Part shown: positions 17,734-26,731 of the stretch, in pieces
Numbering within the stretch: the first letter of the stretch is position 1
Layout: each line of letters begins with the position of its first letter
Source: Nonomuraea sp. NEAU-A123
GTDB lineage: Bacteria > Actinomycetota > Actinomycetes > Streptosporangiales > Streptosporangiaceae
DNA: 64,000 bases
Direction: 5' to 3'
NCBI RefSeq assembly: GCF_018603905.1
Contig: NZ_JAHFZZ010000004.1
Location: 310,001 to 374,000 of the forward strand
The notes under the pieces: model-generated
What the model saw: the letters and a program-made list of their open reading frames with translations, nothing else
Told to the model about the DNA's origin: nothing
Databases searched by the model: none
Program-made: the position numbers and the translations under genes

Positions 17734-19842
17734 GTGAATGCCCCCAAGAAGCTGCTGAAAGGTCTGCTGGCGGCCCTCGTGCTGATTCCGATGAGCCTTG
17801 TGGCGACCCCGGCTTCCGCAGCACCCCCCACAGATGATCCCGAGTACCCCTGGCGGCAGAACCACTGGCCGCAGACCCAGCCCTGGCAACAGGACGCACC
17901 CACCGACGGCCAGGCACTCCGCGGCCGTCCGACGGGCGGCATCGAGCCGATCGACCCGCAGAACTGGGAGAACCCCGACCACATGACGTGGGCGGACTAC
18001 AAGAAGGTGCCGGGCACCAACTGGAACGACCCGGCGGTCAAGGGCTCCAAGCGCACCTTCAAGGGCGCGTTGGTGCTCCTGGACTATCCGAACCAGCCGT
18101 TCGTGGTCACCCAGCCCAAGGGCTCGACGATCTACGCCAACCCGAGCGCCGAGGCCCACGACATCCCTCGTGACCAGGTGGCCAAGTTCTACCAGGACTT
18201 CCTCAACACCCCGAACGCCCTCAACAAGGGGCACACCATCCATGAGTACTGGATGGAGGACTCCGGCGGTCGCTACGGAGTCGAGCTGACCGGCTTCGGC
18301 CCGTACACGATGCCGGGCAAGGACCACGAGTACGCCATGGAGTTCCAGGGCGGCACCGCCTGCCCGGCGGGCGACCGGTGCGACAGGAACCTGCGCACCG
18401 ACGGGAACGCCGCGTTCATCGGCGCGATCGGCGAGGAGGCCGCCAAGCAGTTCGACTTCATCTTCTACGTGAGTGCCGGCCAGGACGAGTCGTCCACCTG
18501 GCAGGAGTTCGGGATGATGAAGTTCCCCACCAAGGAGGACGTGACGGACGAATGGGGTCCGCCCGACCCCAACCTGCCGAACTGGGCCCAGACCCGCTAC
18601 GTCGACTGGACCTCCTGGCAGGCCGGCTCCAACTTCTGGCCCAACGCCAACATCGGCGTCGACTCGGTCCAGGCCGAGAGCTCCGGCATGGCCGTCTACG
18701 CCCACGAGTTCAGCCACATCCTGGGCGTACTGGACAACTACAACAACCCGTACAGCATCCCGGCCCGCCGCGCCTACACCGGCATCTGGGAGATGCTCAG
18801 CCGGGGCAGCTTCAACGGTCCCGGCGGCCCGCACTCCCGCTGGCTGATCCCGCCGACCTCCGGCGCGTCCATGGGCGCCCAGCACATGCTGCGCAACAAG
18901 ATCAAGCTGGAGATGGTCGACGAGCAGAACGTGCTGCGCCTGTCGCGCGAGGCCCTCGACGAGTCGGGCCTGGTGAAGGCCAGGGTCATCGCCCGCGAGG
19001 CGCAGCCGGGCAAGAGCGAGCTGTCGGGCGTCAACATCGCCTTCGACACCGGCGACAAGAGCCCGGCCTGCAGCACGCAGACCAACCCGCTCTGTGACGG
19101 CGGCGGCTACGAGAACTACACGGTCGAGGTCGTCGACCGGGTCGGCACCGACTCCTTCACCCCCGACTCCGGCGTGCTCGTGGCCAAGACCAAGAACCAG
19201 GACCGGGCGCCGTTCGAGTGGGTGATCGACGCCAACCCGCAGGACATCGGGATGACCGACTACGTCATGCCCGACGGGACCAAGGTGCCGATCACGATCG
19301 GCGACTACCGCCAGCTCGCCGACGCCCTCTTCCACGCGGGCACCGGCTCCGGCAGCCAGTACGAGTACGTTGACCAGGCCAACCGCCTGCACTTCTACGT
19401 GACCGACCTGAAGCGCGGCCGCGACGGCACCCTGTCGTACACGGTCGCGATCCGCTCGCTCGACGGCGCGGGCCCGCAGAAGCGCGGCGTCAAGGTGCTC
19501 CCCGCCGCCGGGATCCCGACCGGCAAGGGCTACTCGACCTGCAAGTTCCCGCTGTTCAACACCGGCAAGGCGGCCCCCGCGCAGGGGACGCACCCCGAGG
19601 ACGTCAGCGCCTACCTCAACTCCGACGTCTACCGGCTCAAGGCCGAGGTGCAGGGCAAGGGCTGGACCACCCAGCTGCCCAACGCCCTGGCCGCCGTCGA
19701 CTTCGGCAAGCAGGAGGTGGTCGCGGTCAACGCCGTGCGCGCCTCGGGCGGTGACCGGCACGCCAAGGTCACGCTCACCGCGACCTCGGAGAGCGACCCC
19801 ACCAAGACGGTGACGGCCACCTGTCCGGTGATCGGCCTTTAG
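17734..19842 (+). CDS. Secreted M6-family (immune inhibitor A-like) metalloprotease
   Basis: A 702-aa exported zinc protease. The signal peptide ends at TPASA (about residue 29). The catalytic motif HEFSHILGVLD begins at His 324 and gives the HExxHxxGxxD zinc site of M6 peptidases. The upstream GRYGVELTGFGPY and FDFIFYVSAGQDES blocks, and the substrate-side YTGIWEMLSRGSFNGPGGPH after it, are family features. The remaining C-terminal ~300 residues are a beta-rich domain. It starts at GTG 17734 and ends before a strong terminator. It likely acts in extracellular protein degradation. Confidence 0.92.
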   Translation: MNAPKKLLKGLLAALVLIPMSLVATPASAAPPTDDPEYPWRQNHWPQTQPWQQDAPTDGQALRGRPTGGIEPIDPQNWENPDHMTWADYKKVPGTNWNDPAVKGSKRTFKGALVLLDYPNQPFVVTQPKGSTIYANPSAEAHDIPRDQVAKFYQDFLNTPNALNKGHTIHEYWMEDSGGRYGVELTGFGPYTMPGKDHEYAMEFQGGTACPAGDRCDRNLRTDGNAAFIGAIGEEAAKQFDFIFYVSAGQDESSTWQEFGMMKFPTKEDVTDEWGPPDPNLPNWAQTRYVDWTSWQAGSNFWPNANIGVDSVQAESSGMAVYAHEFSHILGVLDNYNNPYSIPARRAYTGIWEMLSRGSFNGPGGPHSRWLIPPTSGASMGAQHMLRNKIKLEMVDEQNVLRLSREALDESGLVKARVIAREAQPGKSELSGVNIAFDTGDKSPACSTQTNPLCDGGGYENYTVEVVDRVGTDSFTPDSGVLVAKTKNQDRAPFEWVIDANPQDIGMTDYVMPDGTKVPITIGDYRQLADALFHAGTGSGSQYEYVDQANRLHFYVTDLKRGRDGTLSYTVAIRSLDGAGPQKRGVKVLPAAGIPTGKGYSTCKFPLFNTGKAAPAQGTHPEDVSAYLNSDVYRLKAEVQGKGWTTQLPNALAAVDFGKQEVVAVNAVRASGGDRHAKVTLTATSESDPTKTVTATCPVIGL

Positions 19843-19847
19843 CTGAA

Positions 19848-19882
19848 GGATGGGGTACGGCTGGCGCGGCCGTACCCCATCC
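19848..19882 (+). terminator. Strong terminator after the M6 protease
   Basis: Perfect 14-bp arms GGATGGGGTACGGC (19848-19861) and GCCGTACCCCATCC (19869-19882) with a 7-nt loop lie 6 nt after the stop codon. No T-run follows. Confidence 0.8.
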
Positions 19883-19911
19883 GCTTGAATCACCCCCGGA
19901 GGGGGTGTTCG

Positions 19912-22434
19912 TTGACAGGGCAGCTGCCAGACAAGCCGCCTAAGCGGCGTAGGAAGGTGCCACTGGCCGCACCGGTCTCGGCGGGCATCGCGGCCGCGGC
20001 GGCCAGCGTCCTGGCCGCCTCCGTCGACTGGGAGATCCCGCCCGTCGCCAAGGTGAGCGTGACCATGGCGGCGGCGCTCCTCGTCGGGCTGACCACCTGG
20101 GCCACGACCGAGGGGCGGTCCAAACGCGAGGCGGCGGCCGAGCCGTCCTCGCGTGCGCCCGACCAGTGGCCGCCCGTCCCCGAGCACTTCACCGGGCGCT
20201 CCGAGTCGCTCGCGGAGCTGCGGACGGTCTTCGGCGGGCGGCGCAAGTCCGGCGGCGTCTCGCCGCCGCTGGTGGTCTCCGTGTACGGCCGGGGCGGCGT
20301 CGGCAAGTCGGCGCTGGTGGCCAGGTTCGGGCAGGAGATCGCCGGCGCGTTCCCCGACGGGCGCCTGTATGCGGACCTGCGGGGCGGCGTCGACGCCCCG
20401 GTGCGCCCGGAGGAGGTGCTGATCGGGTTCCTGCGCGCGCTCGGCGTCCGGCTGACCACCGACCCCGGCGGCCTCGACGAGCTGCGCAAGCTCTGGCTGA
20501 CCTGGACCAAGGACCGCAGGATCTTCATCGGGCTGGACAACGCGCACGGCGCCGACCAGGTCAAGCCGCTGATCCCGGCCGAGCCGGGCTGCGCCGTGCT
20601 GGTCACCTCACGCCAGCCGCTGTTCCTGAACGGCACCCACGACACCCAGCTCGGCGTGTTCAGCGAGGCCCACGGCGTGGAGCTGCTGGCCAGGCTGGCC
20701 GGTGGCGCCCGGGTGGTCGACGACCTCGACGCCGCCAAGGAGATCGTCCGGATCTGCGACTACCTGCCGCTGGCGATCAACATCTGCGGCGGCCGGCTGG
20801 CCACCCGCGAACACTGGACGCTGCGGCAGCTGGCCGACCGGCTGGCTGACGAGCGCCGCCGCCTCGACCAGCTCGAACTCGCGCAGACCGTCGACAAGAG
20901 CGTGCGCGCCTCCGTGCAGCTCAGCTACGACGACTGCACCGGCATGCAGCGCCGCCTGCTGCGCCTGCTGTCCGCGCTCACCTCGCCCGACGTGCCCGGC
21001 TGGGTGGCGGGTGAGCTGCTCGACATCTCCGGGCTCGACGGCGCCGACCAGCTCGAGGCGCTGATCGACGCGCAGCTCGCCGAGAGCTCGGGCGTCGACC
21101 CGACCGGCGCCATGCGCTACCGCCTGCACGACCTCGTCCGGCTGTTCGCCATCGAGCTGGCCGAGGGCGACGACCAGGACCGGCGCAGGGCCGCCATCGA
21201 GCGGGTGCTGTCCGGTTACCGCCGCCGCGCCGAGGAGGCGGCCCAGGACCGCTGGCCGCAGGACTGGAGCCGCGGCGGGCGCAGCTCCGGCGTCGAGGGG
21301 CAGATGCACGCGGGCGACTGGCTCAACGCCGAGCGGCTCTCGCTGATCGCCATGATCAACCTGGCCAGGCAGCTCGAGCTGTGGGAGCTGACCTCGGGGC
21401 TGGCCAGGGCGTTCTGCTCGCTCTGTCACTCACTGCGCGCCTACTGGGCCGACTGGCACGCCGCGGCCGAGGCCGGCTGCGAGGCCGCCCGGCACACCGG
21501 TGACCGGCGCGCCCTGGCCATCGCGCTGCTCGACCGGGCGGCCGTGCAGGGCGGTCTCGGCGGCCACGAGCTGGGCCGGGTGGGCGCCGAGCAGGCGTTG
21601 GAGATCTTCACCGAGCTCGGCGAGTCGTGGTGGGCGGCCAGGGCGATGCGCACGATCGGCATGGGGCTGTTCAACGACGGCCACCTCGACCGCGCGCAGG
21701 ACTTCCTGATCGGCGCCATCACCGCGTTCAAGGGCGAAGAGGACTTCTGGTGGATGGCCCGCACCCAGCGCAACCTTGCCGAGATGCGGCTCGCCGAGCG
21801 GCGGCCCGAGGAGGCCAGGGATCTGCTCGAAGACGCCCTGGAGGTGTTCAAGCAGGCGGGCAACCGCTACTCCGAGGCCCAGACGCTGCGTGCCTACGGC
21901 GAGGTGCTCGCCGCGCAGGCCCGCGGCAGGCGCCGCGAAGGCGAGCACCGGGCCGCGCTCGAGGGCTTCACCAAGGCGGGCTTCAGCCTCGACCGGGCCG
22001 CCGAGATGTTCCGGCAGCGCGGCGAGCTGTGGGAGGAGGCCCGCTGCCTGCGCGCGGCCGGGGAGGTCGGCGACCCGTCCAACGGGCTGCGCGAGCTCGA
22101 CTTCGTCCGGCGGGCGGAGGAGATCCTGACGGCTCTGGGCGACTCGTGGGGCGTGGCGCGCACCGCGCTGTCGGCCGGCCGGGCCCTGGCCAGGCTGGGC
22201 CGGATCGAGGAGTCGGAGCACGAGCTGCGCCGGGCCGTACACGCGTTCGAGGAGCTCGACGACCGGTGGTGGATGGCGCTCAGCCTGCGCTACCTCGGTG
22301 AGGCGCACCTCGACTCGGGCGGGCCGCACGCGGCCGTCGAGCCGCTGAAGCAGGCCAGGGACATCTACCGCAGCCTCGGCAACGAGGCCGGCATGCGCAG
22401 GACGCTGGAACTGCTCAGGAAAGTGGAGTCCTGA
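19912..22434 (+). CDS. Membrane-anchored STAND ATPase with TPR repeats
   Basis: An 840-aa NB-ARC/STAND protein. A basic stretch (PKRRRK) precedes two hydrophobic helices (about 16-37 and 45-63) that should anchor it in the membrane. The NTPase has FTGRSESLAELR, Walker A GRGGVGKSAL near residue 126, a Walker B-like IFIGLDNAHG, the sensor LVTSRQP and the GxP-like CDYLPLAINI. About eight TPR-like helical pairs fill residues ~480-840. No N-terminal effector enzyme is seen. TTG 19912 is chosen because GGAGGGGG lies just upstream; TTG 19885 is the alternative. The end overlaps the convergent membrane-protein gene by 20 nt. Confidence 0.85.
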   Translation: MTGQLPDKPPKRRRKVPLAAPVSAGIAAAAASVLAASVDWEIPPVAKVSVTMAAALLVGLTTWATTEGRSKREAAAEPSSRAPDQWPPVPEHFTGRSESLAELRTVFGGRRKSGGVSPPLVVSVYGRGGVGKSALVARFGQEIAGAFPDGRLYADLRGGVDAPVRPEEVLIGFLRALGVRLTTDPGGLDELRKLWLTWTKDRRIFIGLDNAHGADQVKPLIPAEPGCAVLVTSRQPLFLNGTHDTQLGVFSEAHGVELLARLAGGARVVDDLDAAKEIVRICDYLPLAINICGGRLATREHWTLRQLADRLADERRRLDQLELAQTVDKSVRASVQLSYDDCTGMQRRLLRLLSALTSPDVPGWVAGELLDISGLDGADQLEALIDAQLAESSGVDPTGAMRYRLHDLVRLFAIELAEGDDQDRRRAAIERVLSGYRRRAEEAAQDRWPQDWSRGGRSSGVEGQMHAGDWLNAERLSLIAMINLARQLELWELTSGLARAFCSLCHSLRAYWADWHAAAEAGCEAARHTGDRRALAIALLDRAAVQGGLGGHELGRVGAEQALEIFTELGESWWAARAMRTIGMGLFNDGHLDRAQDFLIGAITAFKGEEDFWWMARTQRNLAEMRLAERRPEEARDLLEDALEVFKQAGNRYSEAQTLRAYGEVLAAQARGRRREGEHRAALEGFTKAGFSLDRAAEMFRQRGELWEEARCLRAAGEVGDPSNGLRELDFVRRAEEILTALGDSWGVARTALSAGRALARLGRIEESEHELRRAVHAFEELDDRWWMALSLRYLGEAHLDSGGPHAAVEPLKQARDIYRSLGNEAGMRRTLELLRKVES

Positions 22435-23296
22435 GCAGCTCCCCGGCGGACTGCCGGGCCTGGTAGATGCTCTCCTCGAACAGCTTGCGCACGTGCGCGG
22501 CCTGGTCGGCCAGCTCCCTGATGTGCGTACGGGCCAGGTCGTCATGGACCGTCTCGGCGAGGAGCCGCTGGTAGTCAGGCGTCCGCGCGGCCAGCGCCTC
22601 CAGCCGATGGTGGGCGTGGAAGACCTTGTCGGCCTTGACCACCTGCTTGGCGTACTTCTCCAGGTGCCGCACCCGCCGCGACAGCGAGGTCCAGGCCGCG
22701 TCGAGCGCGGTGGTGTACGGCTTGAAGGCGTCCTCCATGCCGGAGGGCAGGTCGCGGGGGATGAGCCGGCGGTGCTCGGCGTGCATGGACGACAGCTTGG
22801 CCAGCCGCTGGGCGATCTGCCACACCTCCTCCGGCAGTGTCACCCGGTTGTCGATGGTGTCGATCAGCCCTGCCCTGTTCACCTGGGAGTTCAGGATCGC
22901 GTCCACCGCGTCCTGGGCGCGGCGCAGCAGCATCTGGCAGGGATAGTCGAGGTCTTCGGGTAGGACGTAGTGGGCGGCGTACTGGTAGGCGAGCCGGAGC
23001 CGTCGTTTGGTCGCCCGGCGCGTCGGCTCTATCGCCATCCACCGCATCAACCCGATCATGCCCATCCCGAGCGCGGCCACGACCGCGACGCCCTGATTGG
23101 TGAGGGCCAAGATCATCAGCAGCAGGCCGGGAAGGACCAGGAGGAGGGCGAGATTGTACGGGGGGTCCATCAGGCGGCCGGCTCTGGCCATGCGGAGGAA
23201 ATGCGGGCTGGTTCGCAGCTGGAAGGAGATGTCCGGAGGCAGGGATGGATCTACCACCAGCTGCGGGGGCAAGGCGCGCGGATCCATACAGTTCAT
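22415..23296 (-). CDS. Membrane protein of unknown function with helical cytosolic domain
   Basis: A 293-aa protein I cannot assign to a family. Two adjacent hydrophobic segments (about residues 47-64 and 68-85: LALLLVLPGLLLMILAL and VAVVAALGMGMIGLM) form a membrane hairpin. The following ~200 residues are predicted helical and charged, with a coiled-coil look (RRVRHLEKYAKQVVKADKV). The start is ATG 23296 or ATG 23287 (MDPRALPP); neither has a clear ribosome site. Its tail-to-tail overlap with the STAND ATPase gene is notable but does not prove joint function. Confidence 0.75.
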   Translation of the reverse strand: MNCMDPRALPPQLVVDPSLPPDISFQLRTSPHFLRMARAGRLMDPPYNLALLLVLPGLLLMILALTNQGVAVVAALGMGMIGLMRWMAIEPTRRATKRRLRLAYQYAAHYVLPEDLDYPCQMLLRRAQDAVDAILNSQVNRAGLIDTIDNRVTLPEEVWQIAQRLAKLSSMHAEHRRLIPRDLPSGMEDAFKPYTTALDAAWTSLSRRVRHLEKYAKQVVKADKVFHAHHRLEALAARTPDYQRLLAETVHDDLARTHIRELADQAAHVRKLFEESIYQARQSAGELLRTPLS

Positions 23297-23352
23297 GCTG
23301 CGTTATGAACCTCGAATCCGCTCATATTTGAGAGACATATAGGGTCTAAACG

Positions 23353-24144
23353 ATGAACGAGATGACGCGATGGATCGATCTGGAAGGCGCCGTCAACGTA
23401 CGTGACCTGGGTGGACTCACCACCCATGACGGCGGCGTCACCCGCTATGGACGGATTTTTCGGGCCGACAATCTTCAAGGGCTCACCGACAAAGACGTGT
23501 CTCGGCTGGTCGGCGAGCTCAAGTTGCGGCACGTGGTGGACCTCCGCTCCAACGCCGAGGTCACGCTGGAGGGCCCCGGGCCGCTGACCCGGATGCCCGA
23601 GGTGAGGCATCATCATTTGACGCTGTTCGCCGAGGGAGGCAGGCACACCGACGTCGAGGCCGACACCATCGACGGCGAGCGGGTGCTGCCCTGGCAGGAG
23701 CGTCAACTCGACGATGACCTGCGGACGACCGGGTTCTACTACGGTTACCTGCGCGACCGGCCCGACGCGGTGGTGGCCGCGCTGCGGGCCATGGCGCTGA
23801 ACGACGGCGCGGCCGTGGTGCACTGCGCGGCCGGCAAGGACCGCACCGGGGTTCTGTCGGCGCTCGCTCTGGAGGTGGCGGGGGTCACCCGGGAGTCGAT
23901 CATCGCCGACTACGAGGCCACCGGGGAGCGGCTGGAGCGGGTGCTGCGGCGGCTGCGGGGGAGCGCCACCTACCGCGACGACCTCGACTCGCGGCCCGCC
24001 GACGACCACATGCCCCGGGCGCGGTACATGGAGCAGTTCCTGTCGGTGCTGGAGGAGCGCTTCGGCGGGCCGATCGCCTGGCTGGAGTCGCATGGGTGGA
24101 CGGCGGCGGACACGGAGGCCATGCGCGCCCGGCTGCGCGAATAG
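23353..24144 (+). CDS. Tyrosine-protein phosphatase
   Basis: A 263-aa dual-specificity-like phosphatase of the bacterial Y_phosphatase3 group. The N terminus has NVRDLGGL and RIFRADNL, diagnostic of the family. The P-loop is HCAAGKDRTG with catalytic Cys and Arg, and the general-acid region is around FYYGYLRDRPD. Members dephosphorylate phosphotyrosine or phosphoinositides. It has no signal peptide, so it is cytosolic. It is monocistronic and convergent with the oxidoreductase gene. Confidence 0.9.
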   Translation: MNEMTRWIDLEGAVNVRDLGGLTTHDGGVTRYGRIFRADNLQGLTDKDVSRLVGELKLRHVVDLRSNAEVTLEGPGPLTRMPEVRHHHLTLFAEGGRHTDVEADTIDGERVLPWQERQLDDDLRTTGFYYGYLRDRPDAVVAALRAMALNDGAAVVHCAAGKDRTGVLSALALEVAGVTRESIIADYEATGERLERVLRRLRGSATYRDDLDSRPADDHMPRARYMEQFLSVLEERFGGPIAWLESHGWTAADTEAMRARLRE

Positions 24145-24150
24145 GCGCTG

Positions 24151-25200
24151 TCAGGTGTCTTCGCGTGGCTGGACGACGACGCGCTCGGCCGCCGACAGGC
24201 GGGCCGCCTCGAGGACGGCCAGCGCGTCGATCACGCTTTCGGGGCTCACCGGCGGCGGCGTGCCCGCGCGCAGGCAGGACTCGACGCCGCGGTAGAAGTC
24301 GAGGTATGCCCCGTGCTCGGTGGGGACCGCGGCTTTGGCGTCCTCCGTCCCTAGAAGACCCCACATCTCCTCGTTCTCCGCGCCGAACCCCGGCGAGTCG
24401 GGTGAGATCCCGGCGCGCAGGCGTTCCTCCTGCACGTCCATCCCGTGCTTGACGTACGCCGCCCGCGAGCCGAGCACCCGGAACCGCGGCCCGAGCTGCG
24501 CGGCCATCGCGCCGGCCCACAGGTGGGACCGGGCGCCACCGACATGGGACAGCGCGATGAATGTGTCGTCGTCGGCGGCCACCCCCTCGCGCCGGACGTC
24601 GCTCTCCGCGTAGACGTCACGCACCGGGCCGAGCAGCTGCAGCGCCTGGTCGACCAGGTGGCTGCCCAGGTCGTAGAGCAGACCGGCGACCTCCTCGGCG
24701 CCACCGCTCTCCCGCCAGCCGCCCTTGGGCACCGGCCGCCAGCGCTCGAACCGGGACTCCAGGCGCAGCACGTCGCCGAGGCGGCCTTCCTCGGTGAGCC
24801 GGGTCAGGGTGCGGAAGTCGCCGTCCCAGCGCCGGTTCTGGAACACGGTCAGCATCAGTTTTCGCTCGGCGGCCAGCCGTACGAGCTGGCGGGCCTCCTT
24901 GGCCGTACGGGCCAGGGGCTTGTCGACCACGACCGGCTTGCCGCGGGTGAGCGCTTCGGTGGCCACCGTCACGTGGGTCTTGTTCGGTGAGGCGACGACC
25001 ACGAGGTCGCAGCGGTCCCACAGCTCGTCCAGGACGGGCACGGCGACCGCCCCGTAGCGGGTGGCCACCTCGTCGGCCCGCACGGGGTTGCCGGTGACGA
25101 CGGCGGACAGCCGCAGGCCGGGTGTGGCGTGGATCAGGGGCGCGTGGAAGAACGCGCCCGCTGTGCCATACCCGACCAGGCCGACCTCGATCTCGCTCAT
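24151..25200 (-). CDS. Gfo/Idh/MocA-family oxidoreductase
   Basis: A 349-aa NAD(P)-dependent dehydrogenase. The Rossmann fold starts with GLVGYGTAGAFFHAP, and the family's EKP motif appears as VVDKPLA with Lys retained. The C-terminal alpha/beta domain begins around FQNRRWDGDFRTL. The form resembles YdgJ/inositol- or sugar-dehydrogenase-like members. The substrate is not predictable. The PAC2 gene lies upstream on the same strand with 21 nt between. Confidence 0.9.
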   Translation of the reverse strand: MSEIEVGLVGYGTAGAFFHAPLIHATPGLRLSAVVTGNPVRADEVATRYGAVAVPVLDELWDRCDLVVVASPNKTHVTVATEALTRGKPVVVDKPLARTAKEARQLVRLAAERKLMLTVFQNRRWDGDFRTLTRLTEEGRLGDVLRLESRFERWRPVPKGGWRESGGAEEVAGLLYDLGSHLVDQALQLLGPVRDVYAESDVRREGVAADDDTFIALSHVGGARSHLWAGAMAAQLGPRFRVLGSRAAYVKHGMDVQEERLRAGISPDSPGFGAENEEMWGLLGTEDAKAAVPTEHGAYLDFYRGVESCLRAGTPPPVSPESVIDALAVLEAARLSAAERVVVQPREDT

Positions 25201-25221
25201 CGCCCCAGCGTAACGCGGGGG

Positions 25222-26121
25222 CTAGTCGTCGTCGCGTTCGGCCAGGAAGCGTTCGAACTGGGCGGCGAGTTCGTCGCCGGTGGGCATCGCGGTGGTCTCG
25301 GCGATCAGGTTCTCGCGGTCGGCGCCGCCCGCGAACGCGTCGTACTGCTGCTCAAGGCCGCTGATGGCCGTGGACAGCTCGCTCGACGCCTGGATCTGCT
25401 CCTCGATCTCGGTCGTGGTGCGCTGGGCCGCCTCGCGCAGCGCGTCCAACGGGAAGAGCAGGCCGGTGCCCCGCGTGACCGCCTCCAGGGCGGTGACCGC
25501 GGCGTGCGGGTATTCGGCCTGCGACAGGTAATGCGGCACGTGCACCGCGTAGCCCAGCGCGTCGTACCCCTTGGCGCCCAGGCGGAACTCGATCAGGGCG
25601 GCGATGCTCCCCGGCACCTGGACCCGGCCGAACGAGCTGGTCTGGGCATTGATGAGCTCGGGACGGCTGGCGTGCATGGTGATGCCGAGCGGGCGGGTGT
25701 GCGGGACCGCCATCGGGATGCCGTGCAGCGTGACCATTTTGCTGACCTTCAACTGGTCGGCGAGGGCGCCGACCGCCCGGGTGAACAGCTCCCACTCACG
25801 GTCCGGCTCGGGGCCGCTCATCACCAGGAACGGGGTGCCGGTGGCGTCCTTCGCGGCGTACACGGCCAGCTCAGGGCTCTCACACTCGACCCATCGGTCG
25901 GTGTCGAAGGTCATGATGGGCCGCCGCGAGCGATAGTCGAGGAGGCGATCCACGTCGAACGTCGCCACTGTCCGGTGCTCCAGCTCCGCCAGCAGGTGGC
26001 CCAGCGCGAGGCGTCCGGCACCACCCGCGTCGACGAAGCCGTCGAAGTGGTACAAGAGCACGGGATCGGCCAGCTCAGGCGCATCGTCTGCGAGCTTGTA
26101 GAGATCCGTCGGGTCGAACAC
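25222..26121 (-). CDS. PAC2-family protein
   Basis: A 299-aa protein of the PAC2 (proteasome assembly chaperone-like) family common in actinobacteria. Visible blocks are the N-terminal HFDGFVDAGGAG, YRSRRPIMTFD, LVMSGPEPDREW, TLHGIPMAVPHTRP and VPHYLSQAEYP. The C-terminal third is helical and acidic. Actinobacteria encode proteasomes, but a chaperone role for these bacterial members has not been shown to my knowledge. It starts at GTG 26121, divergent from the ankyrin gene. Confidence 0.88.
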   Translation of the reverse strand: MFDPTDLYKLADDAPELADPVLLYHFDGFVDAGGAGRLALGHLLAELEHRTVATFDVDRLLDYRSRRPIMTFDTDRWVECESPELAVYAAKDATGTPFLVMSGPEPDREWELFTRAVGALADQLKVSKMVTLHGIPMAVPHTRPLGITMHASRPELINAQTSSFGRVQVPGSIAALIEFRLGAKGYDALGYAVHVPHYLSQAEYPHAAVTALEAVTRGTGLLFPLDALREAAQRTTTEIEEQIQASSELSTAISGLEQQYDAFAGGADRENLIAETTAMPTGDELAAQFERFLAERDDD

Positions 26122-26214
26122 GGTTGGACAGCCTTTCCCTAGGTACTCTCTCCAGAACCTACGATGAGCCGCAACGATTCCGTGCAGGGCACCCTATCGA
26201 GGCAGAATGAGGGC

Positions 26215-26607
26215 ATGGACGGGGACCCGGAGCTCGAGGAGTTCGCCACCAGGATGTTCGACCTGGCCAGGGCGGGCGACACGGAGACGCTGCGCGCCTA
26301 TGTGGACGCGGGTGTTCCGGCAAATCTCACCAATAGCAAAGGTGACACTTTGCTGATGCTTGCGGCTTATCACGGTCACGCCGCCACCGTCCAGATGCTC
26401 GCGGAGCAGGGTGCTGATCCTGGGAGAGCGAACGACCGTGGCCAGACACCTCTGGCGGGTGCCGTGTTCAAGAAGGAGTCTGCCGTGGTCAGAGCGTTGC
26501 TCGACGCGGGTGCGGATCCGGCCGCCGGAAACCCTTCCGCGGTGGACACGGCTCGAATGTTCGCGAACGACCAGTTCCTTGAATGGTTCCGGCAAATAGG
26601 GCGATAG
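26215..26607 (+). CDS. Ankyrin-repeat protein
   Basis: A 130-aa soluble protein with three ankyrin repeats. The clearest is GDTLLMLAAYHGHAATVQML (about 48-67), then GQTPLAGAVFKKESAVVRAL. Such proteins act through protein-protein contacts. ATG 26215 has a GAATGAGGG site; the upstream in-frame ATG 26164 has none. Its stop lies ~124 nt before the likely terpene synthase start. A similar short ankyrin protein accompanies catalases or hydrolases in other bacteria; no such partner is seen here. Confidence 0.85.
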   Translation: MDGDPELEEFATRMFDLARAGDTETLRAYVDAGVPANLTNSKGDTLLMLAAYHGHAATVQMLAEQGADPGRANDRGQTPLAGAVFKKESAVVRALLDAGADPAAGNPSAVDTARMFANDQFLEWFRQIGR

Positions 26608-26731
26608 TGCGAAATATGGCGAAATGTCCGGGAAGTTATCGAGTGTGGCCTTTCGAACAGTCCATCGTCATGCTGTAAGTGTGGTTACATCTGCGCACTC
26701 CTTCAGTAGGCGACCGCTTTGCATCCCTCCA

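Noticed and set aside
17719-20547. 942-codon minus-strand open frame opposite the M6 protease and STAND gene
   Set aside because: It is the antisense shadow of two genes with clear motifs; its composition is Arg/Gly/Val/Leu-rich without domains.
26624-26731. Upstream ATG of the terpene synthase
   Set aside because: Codons there are A/T-ending and no ribosome site precedes it; family homology begins at the PFPNE motif.
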